This document shows, one piece after another, positions 1 to 38,100 of a stretch of DNA of 64,000 bases. A program made the position numbers and the translations under genes. The notes below the pieces were generated by a model. The model had not been told where the DNA came from. It saw nothing but the letters and a program-made list of their open reading frames with translations, and ran no database searches. The stretch comes from Rachycentron canadum (lineage: Eukaryota > Chordata > Actinopteri > Carangiformes > Rachycentridae): NCBI GenBank assembly GCA_038496675.1, contig CM076648.1, positions 11,903,475-11,967,474 of the forward strand, written 5' to 3'. Within the stretch, counting starts at the first letter, position 1, and every line of letters begins with the position of its first letter.

Positions 1-44
1 AGAAAAAAAAAAGGAAAAAAAAGAAAAGAAAAAAAGAGAGAGTA
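1..44. repeat. A/GA-rich low-complexity tract
   Basis: Runs of A interrupted by G and ending in (GA)n at the left edge of the window. No other feature. Confidence 0.7.
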
Positions 45-300
45 AACGCGGCTCTCTCCGTCCTCTGCTCACTAATGGAAACGCCAGCTGGAGGAGTCGC
101 CGTTAAATGAATGAGCAGGGAGGCTGTGCGGAGCCAGACGCTCTCCTATAGGCTGTTTACCGCTGAGCGCGGGAGCGCGAGCTGTCGGGATGTCACGGTG
201 CGCGCGCTCACATGTGCCTCATTCACGCGGACCCGCGCCGTTGATTAATTTTACAGACCGAGTCCATCCAGGTTGTGTCCCGTTTGTCGATAGGCTCCGG
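45..300. promoter_or_regulatory. CpG-rich segment, probable promoter/first exon of a left-hand neighbour
   Basis: By eye about 27 CpG dinucleotides in roughly 255 bp, far denser than the following 5 kb. There is no recognisable coding exon. A 45-codon ORF opening at 111 (+) has no family resemblance I can see. Since nothing gene-like continues to the right, a minus-strand gene starting here and running left is the simpler reading (inference). In human the neighbour on this side of RRAS2 is SPON1, but nothing here identifies it. Confidence 0.4.
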
Positions 301-927
301 TCTAATTAAACAGGGGGAATGAATGGATGAAAGTGTGATTTGTTTGTTTTGATTATTGGCATCTCATGACTGCTTCATGGCCAGCAGCAAACACTGACCC
401 TTCTCAATCATTTACTGATCAATGCAACAAGGCAGATACCAGCTGTGCTACTGCCCACTATACAATTCTCATCTTTTCATTTATTTCTTTTTATTTTATT
501 TCTTTCTTTTTTTTTTTTGAAAGGCTGAATGGACATATCCACTCCCCAGGGGCTAACTTGCCACGGACGACATTTAATTAAATGATTTGCTGAATATATT
601 ATTAAAGAATAGAAGAGTCTGAGCATAAATTATTCAACATTAACGCAAGATCCCTATGTCACAAAATACACAAACATAGCATACTTATTATAAAATAATT
701 ATAGAATGTTACAGATCTCATTGATTGAAATGCTGATATTGTTGAGTGAAATAGATGTGTTTATACCCATAAAAGCAAAATCACTAGCACAGGAGTCTGT
801 TACCCAGGCAGCTAGATCAATCTTTAAATGTTTAATCTTACATTTTACATACATAATTTTCCTTCTGCGCATATGGAATTTCTTGTAGGATGCTGTGTAA
901 CATTAGGACATAGATTAAGGTGACCAG

Positions 928-962
928 ACATCTGAGATGAAAACCGGGGACATTTCCAGTGT
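928..962. repeat. Fragment of a dispersed CCGGGGACATT-type repeat, copy 1
   Basis: Begins GGTGACCAGACATC and runs into AAACCGGGGACATTT. The same vocabulary (gacatttt, ccagac/gtctgg) recurs at 2178-2277. I recognise this as a short repeat common in percomorph fish but cannot name the family. Confidence 0.45.
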
Positions 963-2177
963 TCAGTATAGGCCAAATCCAAAGGACAGGTGTATGCATT
1001 GAAATGTTAGGACAATAGTGATTCACAGGAAATACGTGGACAGAGAACAGGGGAACGACAGGCTGCCAGTAGTCTGACCAGGCGGGAGTGAGCCAGTGAC
1101 TCCTGTTCAGAGAATCTGCACCCACACAGTCCGTGCCCTAAGCACTTGACTATCGAGTTTCCAGGCTATTAACCATTTTTATACTTTGACATTATCTTGG
1201 TAACTGTTATAGTTCATTATAGTTCACACACAGAAACATCTATAATTCAAATCATCTGTAATCTATTATTCAAACATGTTCCATATTGAACTGATCCAAG
1301 ATGTGCTTTGCTATGTCCTGTATTTTTGATTATGTAAGGGAGATAAATATTACACATTAGACTATTAAAGCAGGGCAATTTGTATGAGATAGCAGGAAAC
1401 CCTGCTGTTCTCCCATTGATTGTCACAATATTTTCCACTAGCCAGAGAATGAGCTGCTCATTGTGGTCTGGACTTACAAATGTATCTCAGCCAGTTATTT
1501 TGTTTGTTTGTTCGTTTGTTTTTGTTTTTTTGCTATTTTTCTTTTCACGAAGCTTAAACAGATGGAGAAAAAATACAACGAACAGGTCTGAGCCACTTAA
1601 AACCAATTGGTCACTGGCGACCAGTTTAACGCTGTGCAGAGTCAAGTAGCATCATGTAATAAGATATAAATGTTTGTAAATGTTGATATGAAATATTACT
1701 TCACATTTTTAGTTCAGACAGACTTTCCACAATACAATTGTTCACTTCATTTTACAAAAACCAGAGGAACAACAGAATAATTGATTCAGATTTGTCTGCA
1801 TCATAAACCAGCAAGATGGCCACACAGAGTGACTCCAACTTTGAAGGCATCCTGAAGTCGACTCTCTGTTTCCATTATTTATATTCCTTTAGTCCTTTAA
1901 GTGTCAAAATCACTTTTTTCATTTTGGTATTCCAGGTTGTGAATATTTTCATCTGAAGTCCATTGCAGACAGTCTCCACTTCTTGAAAACAAGTTTAGGT
2001 TTTGGGTGTGTTTGTTTACTGCTCCTGACCGAAGAATGAATGAACCTAGAGACGGTGAAAAAAAGAAGGATCTGATCTAAATCTATTTTGATAAACCAAG
2101 GATGTTTTAAACACAATGATTGACATTTGCCTGCCTGCTGTGAAGTCTGTCTCTCTGGTCTGTTTTCCTAAAGTTCA

Positions 2178-2277
2178 TCAGGGTAAATCAGGGACATTTT
2201 TGGGGACAGCCCCACAAAAAACCAGGCCACTAAAAATTGGGACTATCCCCAGAAAAAAGGGGGTGTCTGGTAAATCT
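2178..2277. repeat. Fragment of a dispersed CCGGGGACATT-type repeat, copy 2
   Basis: Contains AGGGACATTTTTGGGGACAG, then a Pu/Py-alternating AAAACC..GGGAC core, and ends GGTGTCTGGTAAATC. That end is nearly the inverse of the start of copy 1 (GACCAGACA). Confidence 0.45.
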
Positions 2278-3179
2278 AAAATACATTTTTCCAACCATGT
2301 ATTTTGTGGTTGAATATGTATTGAAAGGTAATGGCTGAATGTCCAAAGATGCAACAGCACATGGTCTTTTATGTAAAACACTTTTTAAACACAAAATCAG
2401 TGACAAAGGTTGCAAAGCTCTGTAGAGGTAATGGACTGTTCTGTCTGTCTAGACTGTAAATATTGTAAGGGATAACTGTGCCATAGTGATGATGTCCTTT
2501 GTGATGTGTTTATGCAACCCTGGAGTGAGTTTTAGACATTAATAATTATTATTAATGAAATGAATAAACTGTAATAAATGATAAATTAGTCAGGATTTAC
2601 TATTAATGATAGTTTGATGAGGATGAAAATGTTGTGAATCCTATGCTACAGACTTCCACAACTATGGGAAATTTCAAACTGACATGTTAGACAGTGCTCT
2701 TCATCAACACACATGAGAAAGTATGATTCCTTGGGTTTATTGTTTCTCAACACACCTTCAGGAAAGCAAGTGTGCCAATGCATGCAAAGATTTTATTCTA
2801 GGCCAGCCGCAGGAGAATTGAGCTGAACTTGAGAATTACTATGAGTATTTGTTTTTTGTCTTTATAAGTATTCAAAGCATTGAGCTATTAGTGCTTACAT
2901 TGAGATGATGTAATGCAAGGTATACATGATACAAACAGATATTTAATTGTCAAAATCTCAATCAAAATCTCAACTTACTCTTAATCAACAATCAGTATCT
3001 GTCAGTAATGTCCAGACTGCAAATATAGCTTTGTACATTTTGCTCTCAAAGGCTCAAATGTAGAATGAGAAAAGACAGTATGCAGGAAGTTTGAGAATCT
3101 GGATCAGTGTGTGAGTTTACACACATATAGCAGAGGAAAATGTGTTATTACATTGCTTCTAAAAAGGTATTTTTCTCAA

Positions 3180-3341
3180 GGCGCCCCAGTGGCTCACTGG
3201 TAGAGTGCATACCATAAAGCCACCCGGGCTCAAATCTAACCCATGGCCCCTTGCTGTACGTCGTTCCCTCTCTCTCCCTGACTTTCTTGTCTCTCTGTCA
3301 CAGTGGTTACTTGAATAAAGGCAAAAAAAATGCCAAAAAAA
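3180..3341 (+). repeat. tRNA-derived SINE
   Basis: Starts GGCGCCCCAGTGGCTCACTG. It has a polymerase III box A (TGGCTCACTGG, 3190-3200) and a degenerate box B (GGCTCAAATCT, 3227-3237), then a CT-rich body. The 3' end is AATAAAGGC-type with A-runs. This architecture matches tRNA-derived SINEs abundant in percomorph fish. It lies outside the rras2 transcript if the 3757 polyadenylation signal is used. Confidence 0.7.
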
Positions 3342-5713
3342 AGATATATTTCTTCTATTCAGTGGGTCTATGATGTGGCAGCAACATTCAACAACTGGAC
3401 TAAAGCCTCTTGGGAATTCAATAAACGTAGAAAAGAAACTGAACACAGAGACACAGTTTATGTTGAACTTAAACCAGTGTGCATTAGTGTATATCTGAAC
3501 AAACCAGCAGGACAAAAACCTCAAAATCCAATTTTGCAGTTGTTTTCAAAGATACGAGTGGTCATATTGATGTTATACCAGTTGGCATCACACTTTAAAT
3601 TATGATGGGATAGTGCATTGATTTCTTGAATCCTGTCCATCAAAGGTTGCCTGCAGCAGTAAGCACTGACAGGACTCAGTACAAAAGATTCAGGTCTGTG
3701 CAGCTTTTTTTAATCTAAAAGAAAGATTCTCTACCCCATCTGGCTCAATGACAGATTTTATTTTAGCACCAAAAGCTAGACACAGGGCAAAAGACACTGA
3801 TAAGGAAGAAAAAAACAGTATGATTTGGAAGTACACTAGGATTTGCAATGAGATGGGAAGTGGGTATTTCAAATCTCAGTAATTATAATTGATTTGTGTG
3901 GTTTAAAGCTCCTTTCTGAAGACCAGAATCATTTCTCAAACTGTCTCCTACCTGACCTGGCATTTCACTCTGAGCTGGTGCTGAACACCCCAATATAAAT
4001 ATTTATACTCCTTTACGAAGCCATGATAAGAAAAAAACATTCTTGGTCACATCTGGGTAAAATATCCAATTGTGTAAGTTTGGGCCAACAGTCATCTTCA
4101 GTTTAAAATAAGAGAATTAAATATTCCTCTTTACATATATACACAGCTGTGCTGTGAACATGTATTCACTTATAAACATATAAAAATACTTGTCAACTAG
4201 TTTGATAAGAAAATAACGTATAAAAGTAGAGTAGAAACATTTAATCAAGTCCATTACTTCCATCATCTGATTTTCTTGTTGTTTATATTACAAGATGATG
4301 ATATGAAAAACAAACTGCAGTACTTCATTTGTATGCCTGAACAGAAGTACATTAGTGGAAATTAAAGGCAGAACAGTATTTTGTCTGTGGCGATGATAGC
4401 TCCACAGGTGGAAGGTCCGGTGAGTTCAAGTCCCGTTGGAGACGGGTTGTTTTTTTTTTTGTTTTTTTTTACAATGTGCATCTCAGTACTTCCACTTGTC
4501 CTGGTTTTCCAACTGGCAGACCATTGGGGGAAAAAGTTGTATAACAGAATAATTGAAGGACACAAAATGAATACATTGCCACTGTGTTACTGGAATGATA
4601 TAACAGTAATGTGATCTATATTGTGTGTATACAAATGTTGGACAGAAATGATGCATTATATTGGAATGATCTGAACTAAATTGAGCTCTGAAATCTTGAT
4701 TTGCAACAAATGGATTTGTTAACATCACTTGTCAGAAGTTGAATATTGAGCAAACAGCGTTCAATGTTTTCAAAGTGTTAGTTTTCAAAGCTACACAATG
4801 TACTATCATTAAATTTGTCACTACTGCTTTTTAGAAATCTGAAACAATGTTTGATGTCCAATTTTGACAGAACCACCACCTTCCAGCAAAACATTTAGTT
4901 CAATTTGCTACTTACGGTACACTGAGGAGATGGCACAGAATAAAAACCCTTCAATCTATAAGACTCAAAGAAATCAGATACAGTAGATACTCCATATTTG
5001 GCAATTGAGATGCAAGCTGAAACCACAGACAAAGAAAATAATCCACTGCAGATTGCTAGAAAGTTCTATCATTGTAGCTTTAAGGGCCGTCTAGGTTTCA
5101 TATTTATATACATACTTATATATTCACTTTCATATATGTAAAACCAAACTCAACCTCACACACTGTACTGTGGTGATTTAATAGGTCATTAGAAATACAC
5201 TTTTAAAATCACAACAAATGTCACTTATGTACAGTAGCAGATTAACACATGGGAGTAAGGATGGATATGGCACAACCTACACAAAGCTTCATAAGATAAT
5301 TTCTCTGCTCTGATCAGACACTGGAAACTAAAGAAAGTCATTAACATTCTGGATATATAATTTTCATTCAATCTCGGTTGCAAGTACAAATGTCACTACA
5401 AGGCAAGAGAAGTCCTTCAGAGTACAAAACATTAATTTGTCAGGCTGATCTAGAAGGCAATGTTTAGTGTTGGGACTCTCTCATGTGAATTAGATTACGG
5501 CTGAAGGTAGAGTGGTGTTAAAATTTGGCATTGTCAGTTGTCCATAGTGATGTCCTGGGAACAGCAGTTCCTGGTCAGAGTATCTCAGAAAAGGCTGTCT
5601 GAAGTCATGCACGTGGAGAAGGCAGCGGTCAGTCATCCACTTTGGATGTGATGTCAGGCAGAGTGGGTGGGGTAGTAGAGAGTAGCTGCATGAGTTACAG
5701 TGATAAGGCCGAC
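3342..5713 (-). other. rras2 3' UTR and downstream region
   Basis: AT-rich sequence after the rras2 stop codon with no other exon seen. The first canonical AATAAA on the minus strand is at 3757-3762, which would give a 3' UTR of about 1.95 kb. An ATTAAA at 5177-5182 would give a short form of about 0.5 kb. The true end cannot be decided from sequence. Confidence 0.4.
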
Positions 5714-31527
<25,814 letters not shown>

Positions 31528-31549
31528 CGGGGACACTTCGCTGCGCTCG

Positions 31550-31571
31550 TCGCCGCCGCCGCCGCCGCCGC
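31550..31571. repeat. (GCC)n trinucleotide repeat in the rras2 5' UTR
   Basis: Seven uninterrupted GCC/GGC units just upstream of the rras2 ATG. Read on the minus strand in the rras2 frame, the tract and its flank give GSGGGGGGDE. Confidence 0.8.
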
Positions 31572-31912
31572 TGCCGAAACAACCAGTGAGCAGCAAACAC
31601 CCACTTTTCTCCTGTAAAACCGACGAGGCCCTGCAGTGCAGGCACCGGGGCGCGGACAGAGAGACGGGGAGCCGAAAATGACTGGTCGGTGTAGTCCGTC
31701 TCGGAGCGCGGGGCTTGATAGGCAGGGATACCGGAGCTACGGGCGCCTGTCCATACGCCTGTCCGCGCTTCTGCCTCCTCGTCAACACTGCGTTCAAGAT
31801 GTGGACCCGATAGTAGGAGCAATCGGCCAGGCCAGTACTAGAGTCTGGCGCTAGGGGCCCTTCTACAGGCGGTGTGTGACTGCCTCAACACCCCCTATGC
31901 ATACATAGCCTA

Positions 31913-31951
<39 letters not shown>

Positions 31952-31953
31952 TC
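31913..31953. repeat. (CT)n tract
   Basis: CT dinucleotides with one GT interruption, just upstream of the rras2 CpG island. On the minus strand it reads (GA)n, as found near many promoters. Confidence 0.8.
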
Positions 31954-31959
31954 GCACAC

Positions 31960-32303
31960 GCGCGTTCGCGCACAGCCGTAACACACCCTGCAGCCCTGTC
32001 CTGAGACTCAGATCAGACACCCCTGCAGCCACATTCCTGTCCCGTCACACACCGGGGCAGCGCCTGCCTACAGTTACCACCACCACTCATGTAGTGATAA
32101 TAAACGTGCCCCTGCAGCTTTGGTCATAATGCAAACCTCAAGCAGCACGAGGCAGCTGTATTTTCTTTAAATATTAGACTTTCTTCCACCACATCTTTTC
32201 TCACTGTGTTGTAAACCATTCATTTACCATTTAGTAAAGAGTTGAGACCACTCTGTGAAACATGACTTTAACCCCCCCTCCTGATTCACAGAGTACATTA
32301 TTG
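31960..32303. other. rras2 upstream flank
   Basis: Moderately GC-rich for the first 100 bp and AT-rich afterwards. No gene seen. Confidence 0.5.
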
Positions 32304-33030
32304 GGGACATCATACTAATGCTGGGTAGTGCCTCCTTTTATTTTGATAACTGCCTCAGTTCTTAGTGTCAAAGGTTCCACAATATGTTGGAAACATTTCC
32401 TGTGATTCGGGTTCATGTTGACACGATTGTATCATGTCATTTCTTCAGATTTGTCATTTTGACAAGCTCCTGTCCCAGCACATCCCAAAGGTGTTTTATT
32501 GGTTTCAGATCTGGTGACTGGGGAGGCCACTGTGACTTTTGCTTTGTGATATTGTGATATGGTGTATTATCAGGCTGGAAGTAGCCATTATTGTGGCCAT
32601 AAAGGGAAGCACGTGGTAAGCAACAAAATCCAGACAGGCTGTGGCATTCAAAGCACGACCGACTAGTGTTAAAGGGCCCAGAGTAACCCAAGAAAACATT
32701 TTCCACACCACCACCACCACTAGCCTGGACTGTTGACACAAGGCAGGTTAGGTCCATGGATTCATGCTGTTGATGCCAAATTCTGACCCCATGATCTGCT
32801 GCCTCAGCAGAAATCCAGATTCATTAGACCAGGCTATGTTTCCCAGTCTTCATCCGTCCGGTTTTGTTGAGCCTGTGCACACTGCAGCCTCATGTTTCTG
32901 TTGTTGGTTGACAGAGGTGGAACCTGACGTTGTCTTCTGTTATTGTAGCTCATCCACCTTAAGGTTTACTTCTGCCTCACCATGGGCTGGTTGGATAATT
33001 GCATGAATAAGCAGGTGAATTATCATTATA
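32304..33030 (-). mobile_element. Tc1/mariner-like transposon relic (transposase 3' part, inactive)
   Basis: The minus strand encodes a Tc1-type transposase C-terminus: GYFQPDNTPYHN (second catalytic Asp) and SPDLKPIKHLWDVL. The family has NPIEHLW there, so the third catalytic residue Glu is replaced by Lys (codon 32494-32496). The flanking nucleotide sequence matches, from memory, the common fish Tc1-like element along about 650 bp. The segment coding for the N-terminal DNA-binding part is missing: around 32975-32990 the sequence jumps to what looks like the far end of the element. No intact terminal inverted repeats were found. It lies between rras2 and copb1. Confidence 0.75.
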
Positions 33031-34866
33031 AATGTCTGTGGTACTAAATGGGGCACATATTAATTGATTCAACACAATTTGAAAACATCAATTCATAAAA
33101 TCAATTTTAACAGGTTCTGCCCTATATGGGCTGTGAATTATTGTCTCCAGTCACAAATACAAATACTCAAAGTTACATTTACCCATTAAAACTGAGTAAT
33201 TGTCACATTTAACAGAATTATTCCAGTATATTTTACCATGTCAGGCATGACCCTAACACAGAGACATGATAATTGAGCAATAAAATTATACTATGTAGAA
33301 ATAATCACAAATCCTGCCACAACGTTTGACTTTTCAGGATATTACCAGTCTGGCACTAGTGCCACCTAGTGTCAAAAGAGAGAGAGACCAGGCCTGAACG
33401 GTAAAATGTTCTTCAAATATCTTGAATATCTCGATTACAAGTAGTAAAGTAAATAAAAATAGTTTCACACATTCAGATCACTAATTAACCTAATATATAA
33501 TTAATAATTAACCTAATATCTACAGTACTGATAGTATTGCTAAAGCTTCACACGCTTTAAAGTACTGAGTACAAGGATGCTCACATCTTAGAGAGCGATG
33601 AAAAATTATTTTGCTGGAGTACTTCTTGTCGTAAGCAAAAGCAGTATTAGACAGATCCCTTTGAAGATGAAAACAAAGGCCATTTTGAACAGGGCATTGA
33701 TGCGAAAACCCACCGTAAATTCACTGTTCCACAGACACAGAAAAATACAAATATGAGGCATTAAGAATTTAACAGAAATCCTCTGTTGAGGAGGGTACCT
33801 TCTGTCTCAATGATAGTGTGCCAAAATAGAAAAATCAGTGCAAAAACACAGGATGTAAAAGGTCAGATCCTGCGTTCTGGGGATTCCCTGTGATAGTATC
33901 AAGTACTACACTAATTTCAGAGAAGCTGCACACAGCAACTTAGTAAGTAAAATGTTTATTCTCACAGCTGAAGGTCTAACCCTGGGGCCACCTTCAGCCT
34001 TTATTCACACCCCCGGAGAGACAGATTTCACAGATATTGTGGATGCATGAACAAGGTTGTGACCTTTTAATCTGGAATATTCCCAGAAATGTCCCTTTAC
34101 TTATAAATTATAAAGTGGAGGGCAGGTGGAATATGACGCTCTGTGCCAACAATAATCCATCTCCATCTCATTATCACAGCACCAGTAAAAACTCCAGATG
34201 GCTGAGCGAGTAGCTTTGAAATCAATCTATTATCACAGGTTCAAGAAATCAGGTCCTTGCCTGGGATTTGTATGTATTTTTGAGTCTTTATGAATGCATT
34301 GTCACTTTGGAGGTACTGCCAGAACAAATTCCAATCAGTTTCACACTGTGCAACATATCACTGAAGGCATCTGAGGAATTCTAATTAAAGCCTGGAGCTC
34401 TGAAGCTGGACACAGCAGGAGGTCCAGGCAGGAGTCCTTTTACTCTGAGACACAACCACCTTTAGGTAACAGTAACAAGTTTCTTCTAAAAATCTATTAT
34501 ACCATATAAACCATTATACCATATCAGTACGACTTTACTTTGAGAAAGCACTCAAAAAGGGTCTGTTTGAGGATTCATCCAAACTTCACGCTTCAAGTTA
34601 TTATTTAATGTTGAGTGGTGAATGAATATTTTGTTAAATTATATTTCTACTTAGGTAACATATATGAAAAGTACCAGAAACAAATCAAGATTAGAAATGT
34701 GATCCCCACTCACACTATTTAGAGATAGCTCGGTGACAAATAGCACATGTTCACATTGAAAAAAAAATGAAAAATTAAGTGTAAAGTGGCAAGTGTCCAA
34801 CATTACAATAAGAGCTCTGTCTCGATAAATACAGCATGAAGCTTTCTCTTTCTTTGAATACATATG
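33031..34866. other. Intergenic sequence between the rras2 promoter and copb1 3' end
   Basis: AT-rich, no coding exon or RNA gene seen. Confidence 0.6.
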
Positions 34867-34872
34867 TTTATT
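34867..34872 (-). terminator. copb1 candidate polyadenylation signal AATAAA
   Basis: First canonical AATAAA (minus strand) downstream of the copb1 stop codon, about 205 nt after it. This implies a short 3' UTR. No transcript evidence was available. Confidence 0.5.
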
Positions 34873-35075
34873 GAAAATAAACAGGACAGGGACATTACTG
34901 AGATGTAGTTTTCAGACAGAGAAGATGTAAAAAAAAAAAAAAAAAAACAGCATGGAAGCAACTGACCACATAAAGTTCTTAACTTGCTGTGATGAAAAGG
35001 CTGTAAAATGGGCAATACAAGTGAACAGCAGGTGACTTTTAGAAAGTCAGAGGGATCAGCTGGATCAGAGTTGTC

Positions 35076-35135
35076 TCAGACGTTTGTCTTTTTTTGGGAA
35101 AGGTTGATCTTGTCACCGAGGCTCAAGGCCATCCC
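35076..35135 (-). CDS. copb1: copb1 exon 22 (residues 935-953) and stop
   Basis: Encodes [19 protein letters not shown] and TGA (35076-35078). Acceptor CTATAG. The ORF is too short to stand out on its own; it was identified by the conserved C-terminus. Confidence 0.96.
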   Translation of the reverse strand, partial: GMALSLGDKINLSQKKTNV

Positions 35136-38100
35136 CTATAGAATGAAGGAGGGACAATTTATTGCAACAGAGTTTATATACTACCAGATTAGATTCATAC
35201 TGGAAACATCACACATAGTGGGTTAGTTTATATATTCACTTTCCTTGTCCACTCAGCCCAATAGTTAATCAGTCAGTTATCAGGTTAAAACATTATCCTT
35301 CTAAAAGCTGAGCTTGCTGCATTGCTTGAGTTGAGAGTAAATAAATTCAACCAAGCCTTGACTTTATGGCGCAGCAGCTGTGACCCACCTGACTTTTGGC
35401 TCTAATGCGTATGTGTCCGTTGACAGGAGCCTCGGGCCCCAGGTGGATGGGCTTCTCAATGCTGACATTAGCCAGGGCATCTTCTCCAAAGATAGAACGA
35501 GCATAAAGGTTGGCAGCCATGAAGCCACAGAAGCCGGAGAGCGCCTTGTTTGAAAGGCAAAAAGGAAAGTTAATAAAAATGCACAACACAGTACTTACAC
35601 AAAGTCTTAATTGCTTATTTCATTTATCTTTCCGAGAGCTGCCAGCATTAAAATTAGTCTGTTATCACTGTTCTGTACGAAGTGTCTCATACCAACCTTC
35701 TCTGGAGTCAGACACTTCATGTTGGTGGACTTGAGGATGTGCTGAAGGTATTCGTTCAGATCAGTGATATTAGTGTTCACTGTCACCTACGACAAACAAG
35801 GTCCATCTTTAATGTTTATTTTATAAATACCTTTATTGATTTGTTGAATGTAAATGAATGTGTTCCCTTAAAGTTAGAAGATAAGAAAACCACTGAACAA
35901 ACCTCATAAACATGTTGGAATTGTTTTGACAGACAGTAATTGTGAAATGTAAAGGGAACTGGCTGAAATGCAAAGTTTACCTTGTTTTCCCACTCAAACT
36001 CTGCCCACATCTGTCTGAATTCTGCATCAGTGCAGGAGGCAGGCTGGATGTAGTCCATGATGTCAATGTGGATGTCACTGAGGACAACACAGTTTCTGTC
36101 GCTAGCAGCTCCCGACACATCATAGACTGCAAAGAAAGAATGACAGATGCCCCAAAATGCTCTTACCCTCGGAGAATCCCTGAACAGTCGATGAAATGAG
36201 TCATAGTTGACTAAGTTTTGATTGGGTGGTTCGACGTGGGGGAAAAAATCTGCACAGGAACTGGTGACACTCAGTCACGCACAGACATTGCTAACACAGC
36301 TGGACCCGGCTGTTCTTAGATAGTAATTGCATATGTCATTTTTTCAGAGGGGATACCAAGAAGATGACATGCAAAGTCTGCAGGCAAAAACTTGCGTGTC
36401 AACCTAAAAGATATGCACTACTAGGCTTATCCAAGTGCTCATGAGGACTAAGGAAACTAAATTACCTCACTTACTGCATGTTTGTGTATTTCTCTCTCCA
36501 GGGTATTGATGTTGTTTTGAAACACATCAACAAAATGTTCAGTGTCCTTGCTGACTGTTTAACACATTCATAGTCATTACTGTTTTTTCAAGTGTTAAGT
36601 ATTTCAAGTTAAGGCAGCTCACTATTATGAATTTCTCTGTAATGTAGCACAGCGTTAACAGGGTCACTTGTAACATGGCTAACATTGAGCTAATGACTAC
36701 TAGTCACTACTAGGATGATCTTTGATTGAGGGCTACACAAAGCAAAATAAACACAATATGAGCTATGATTTTAACAGACAAAAATGTGTCTCTTACCAAT
36801 GTTGCCAAATATAATGCCATTCTCAGTAGAAGCCACCTTGACATTGGCCTTGATGTTAGCAAAATCATGAGGAGCCAGAGTTAGAGGTGAAGGTTTCTCA
36901 ACCAACTTGAGATCACCTGTGGAAAAATAAATCTCAGTTTAATAAAACAAGTAAAAGATGTGACTGCCTTGAATCAGCATTACTCGAGAAGAGAACATGT
37001 ACGTTATTCCTGTGCAACAGAAAATAAATTAGACTGACCTAAAGTGGCGAGCTCAAGGGTACAGTTCTGTAGAGTATCGCTAGTTTGGTTGACCACCAGC
37101 ACGTCCAACACGATGTCATACTGGTTGACGTGAACATAGGCTTCAGCATAGACTGGGTCTGAGAAGCCTGTCAGCTGAGTCACCTAGATGGACAAAAATG
37201 AATGACAATCAATCATAACAAATTAAACTGAAGGCAAATATTTCCTGACAGGAAGTAATGAAGAGTTTTTTGTCATCACTCTTTCATGGAGTTTTTAGAA
37301 CAGTGCACCTGCATGACAAAGACTAAGCAACAGTGTAGCGTGACGAAAAGAAATTAATGATTCATAGCTGTGCGTCCTTGCATCAAAAACAATTATACTC
37401 ATAGCAAAAGCACAATCCTCTAAAGCAAATATCACTCTAAGGTTTTAAAATATGTATGTATCATAACTGCAAAAATGAATGGGCATGTTATCAAAACAAA
37501 AAATAATCAATCTTATCCGAGAGGAGACAATATCTACAGCCAAGCTTTGTCTCCCACAGCTGAGTTTCTTCCAAACTAATCTCCAGTTGTCTTGCGTGCT
37601 AAGATTTCTGCAGGGCTGTACCTTGTTGAGTTTTGATGCCAGGGGATCAGCAGCCTCCTTCCTCTGAGTGTTGCCCATAGCAGCAAGCAGACTGAGCTGG
37701 AACTGGTCCTCCTTAGAAGTCATCTCATTTTTGGCTGTGAGCTGCATGAAGGAGATGGGATCGTCTGCCTGCACCGTTACATTACGTTTCTCTGACTCTT
37801 TCTGTGGTCAGAAAACAAAACACATGGTTATTTTTAGGGGAATAATGCAGTCTGTAGTTCGACCACGAATGAATCAACACACAAAAAAAAAAAACACCTA
37901 TTGCTGTTGGGCAGAATGAACACAACAACCGCAGTGACATTGACATTGCTCATGTCAATTTTGCAAGGGAAGATCATACATTCTTGCCTTAGCAAATACA
38001 AATATAAATTTTCAATATTGACTTGTCTGTCTCAGCTGTGCCCAACTGTTAGGAGGTTAACTATTGAGTCCAAGCATCTAAGTCAACTATCATTACCTTC

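Larger units (their letters stand above)
301..3179. other. Non-coding intergenic sequence with repeat fragments
   Basis: AT-rich, no ORF with family resemblance. It holds fragments of one dispersed repeat at 928-962 and 2178-2277 and a T-rich stretch near 476-520. Confidence 0.6.

Noticed and set aside
111..248. 45-codon ORF in the CpG-rich left edge
   Set aside because: No similarity recognised; GC-rich sequence easily keeps a frame open.
4381..4450. tRNA-like piece with a box-B-like AGTTCAAGTCC
   Set aside because: No matching box A or cloverleaf can be drawn; at most a decayed SINE fragment.
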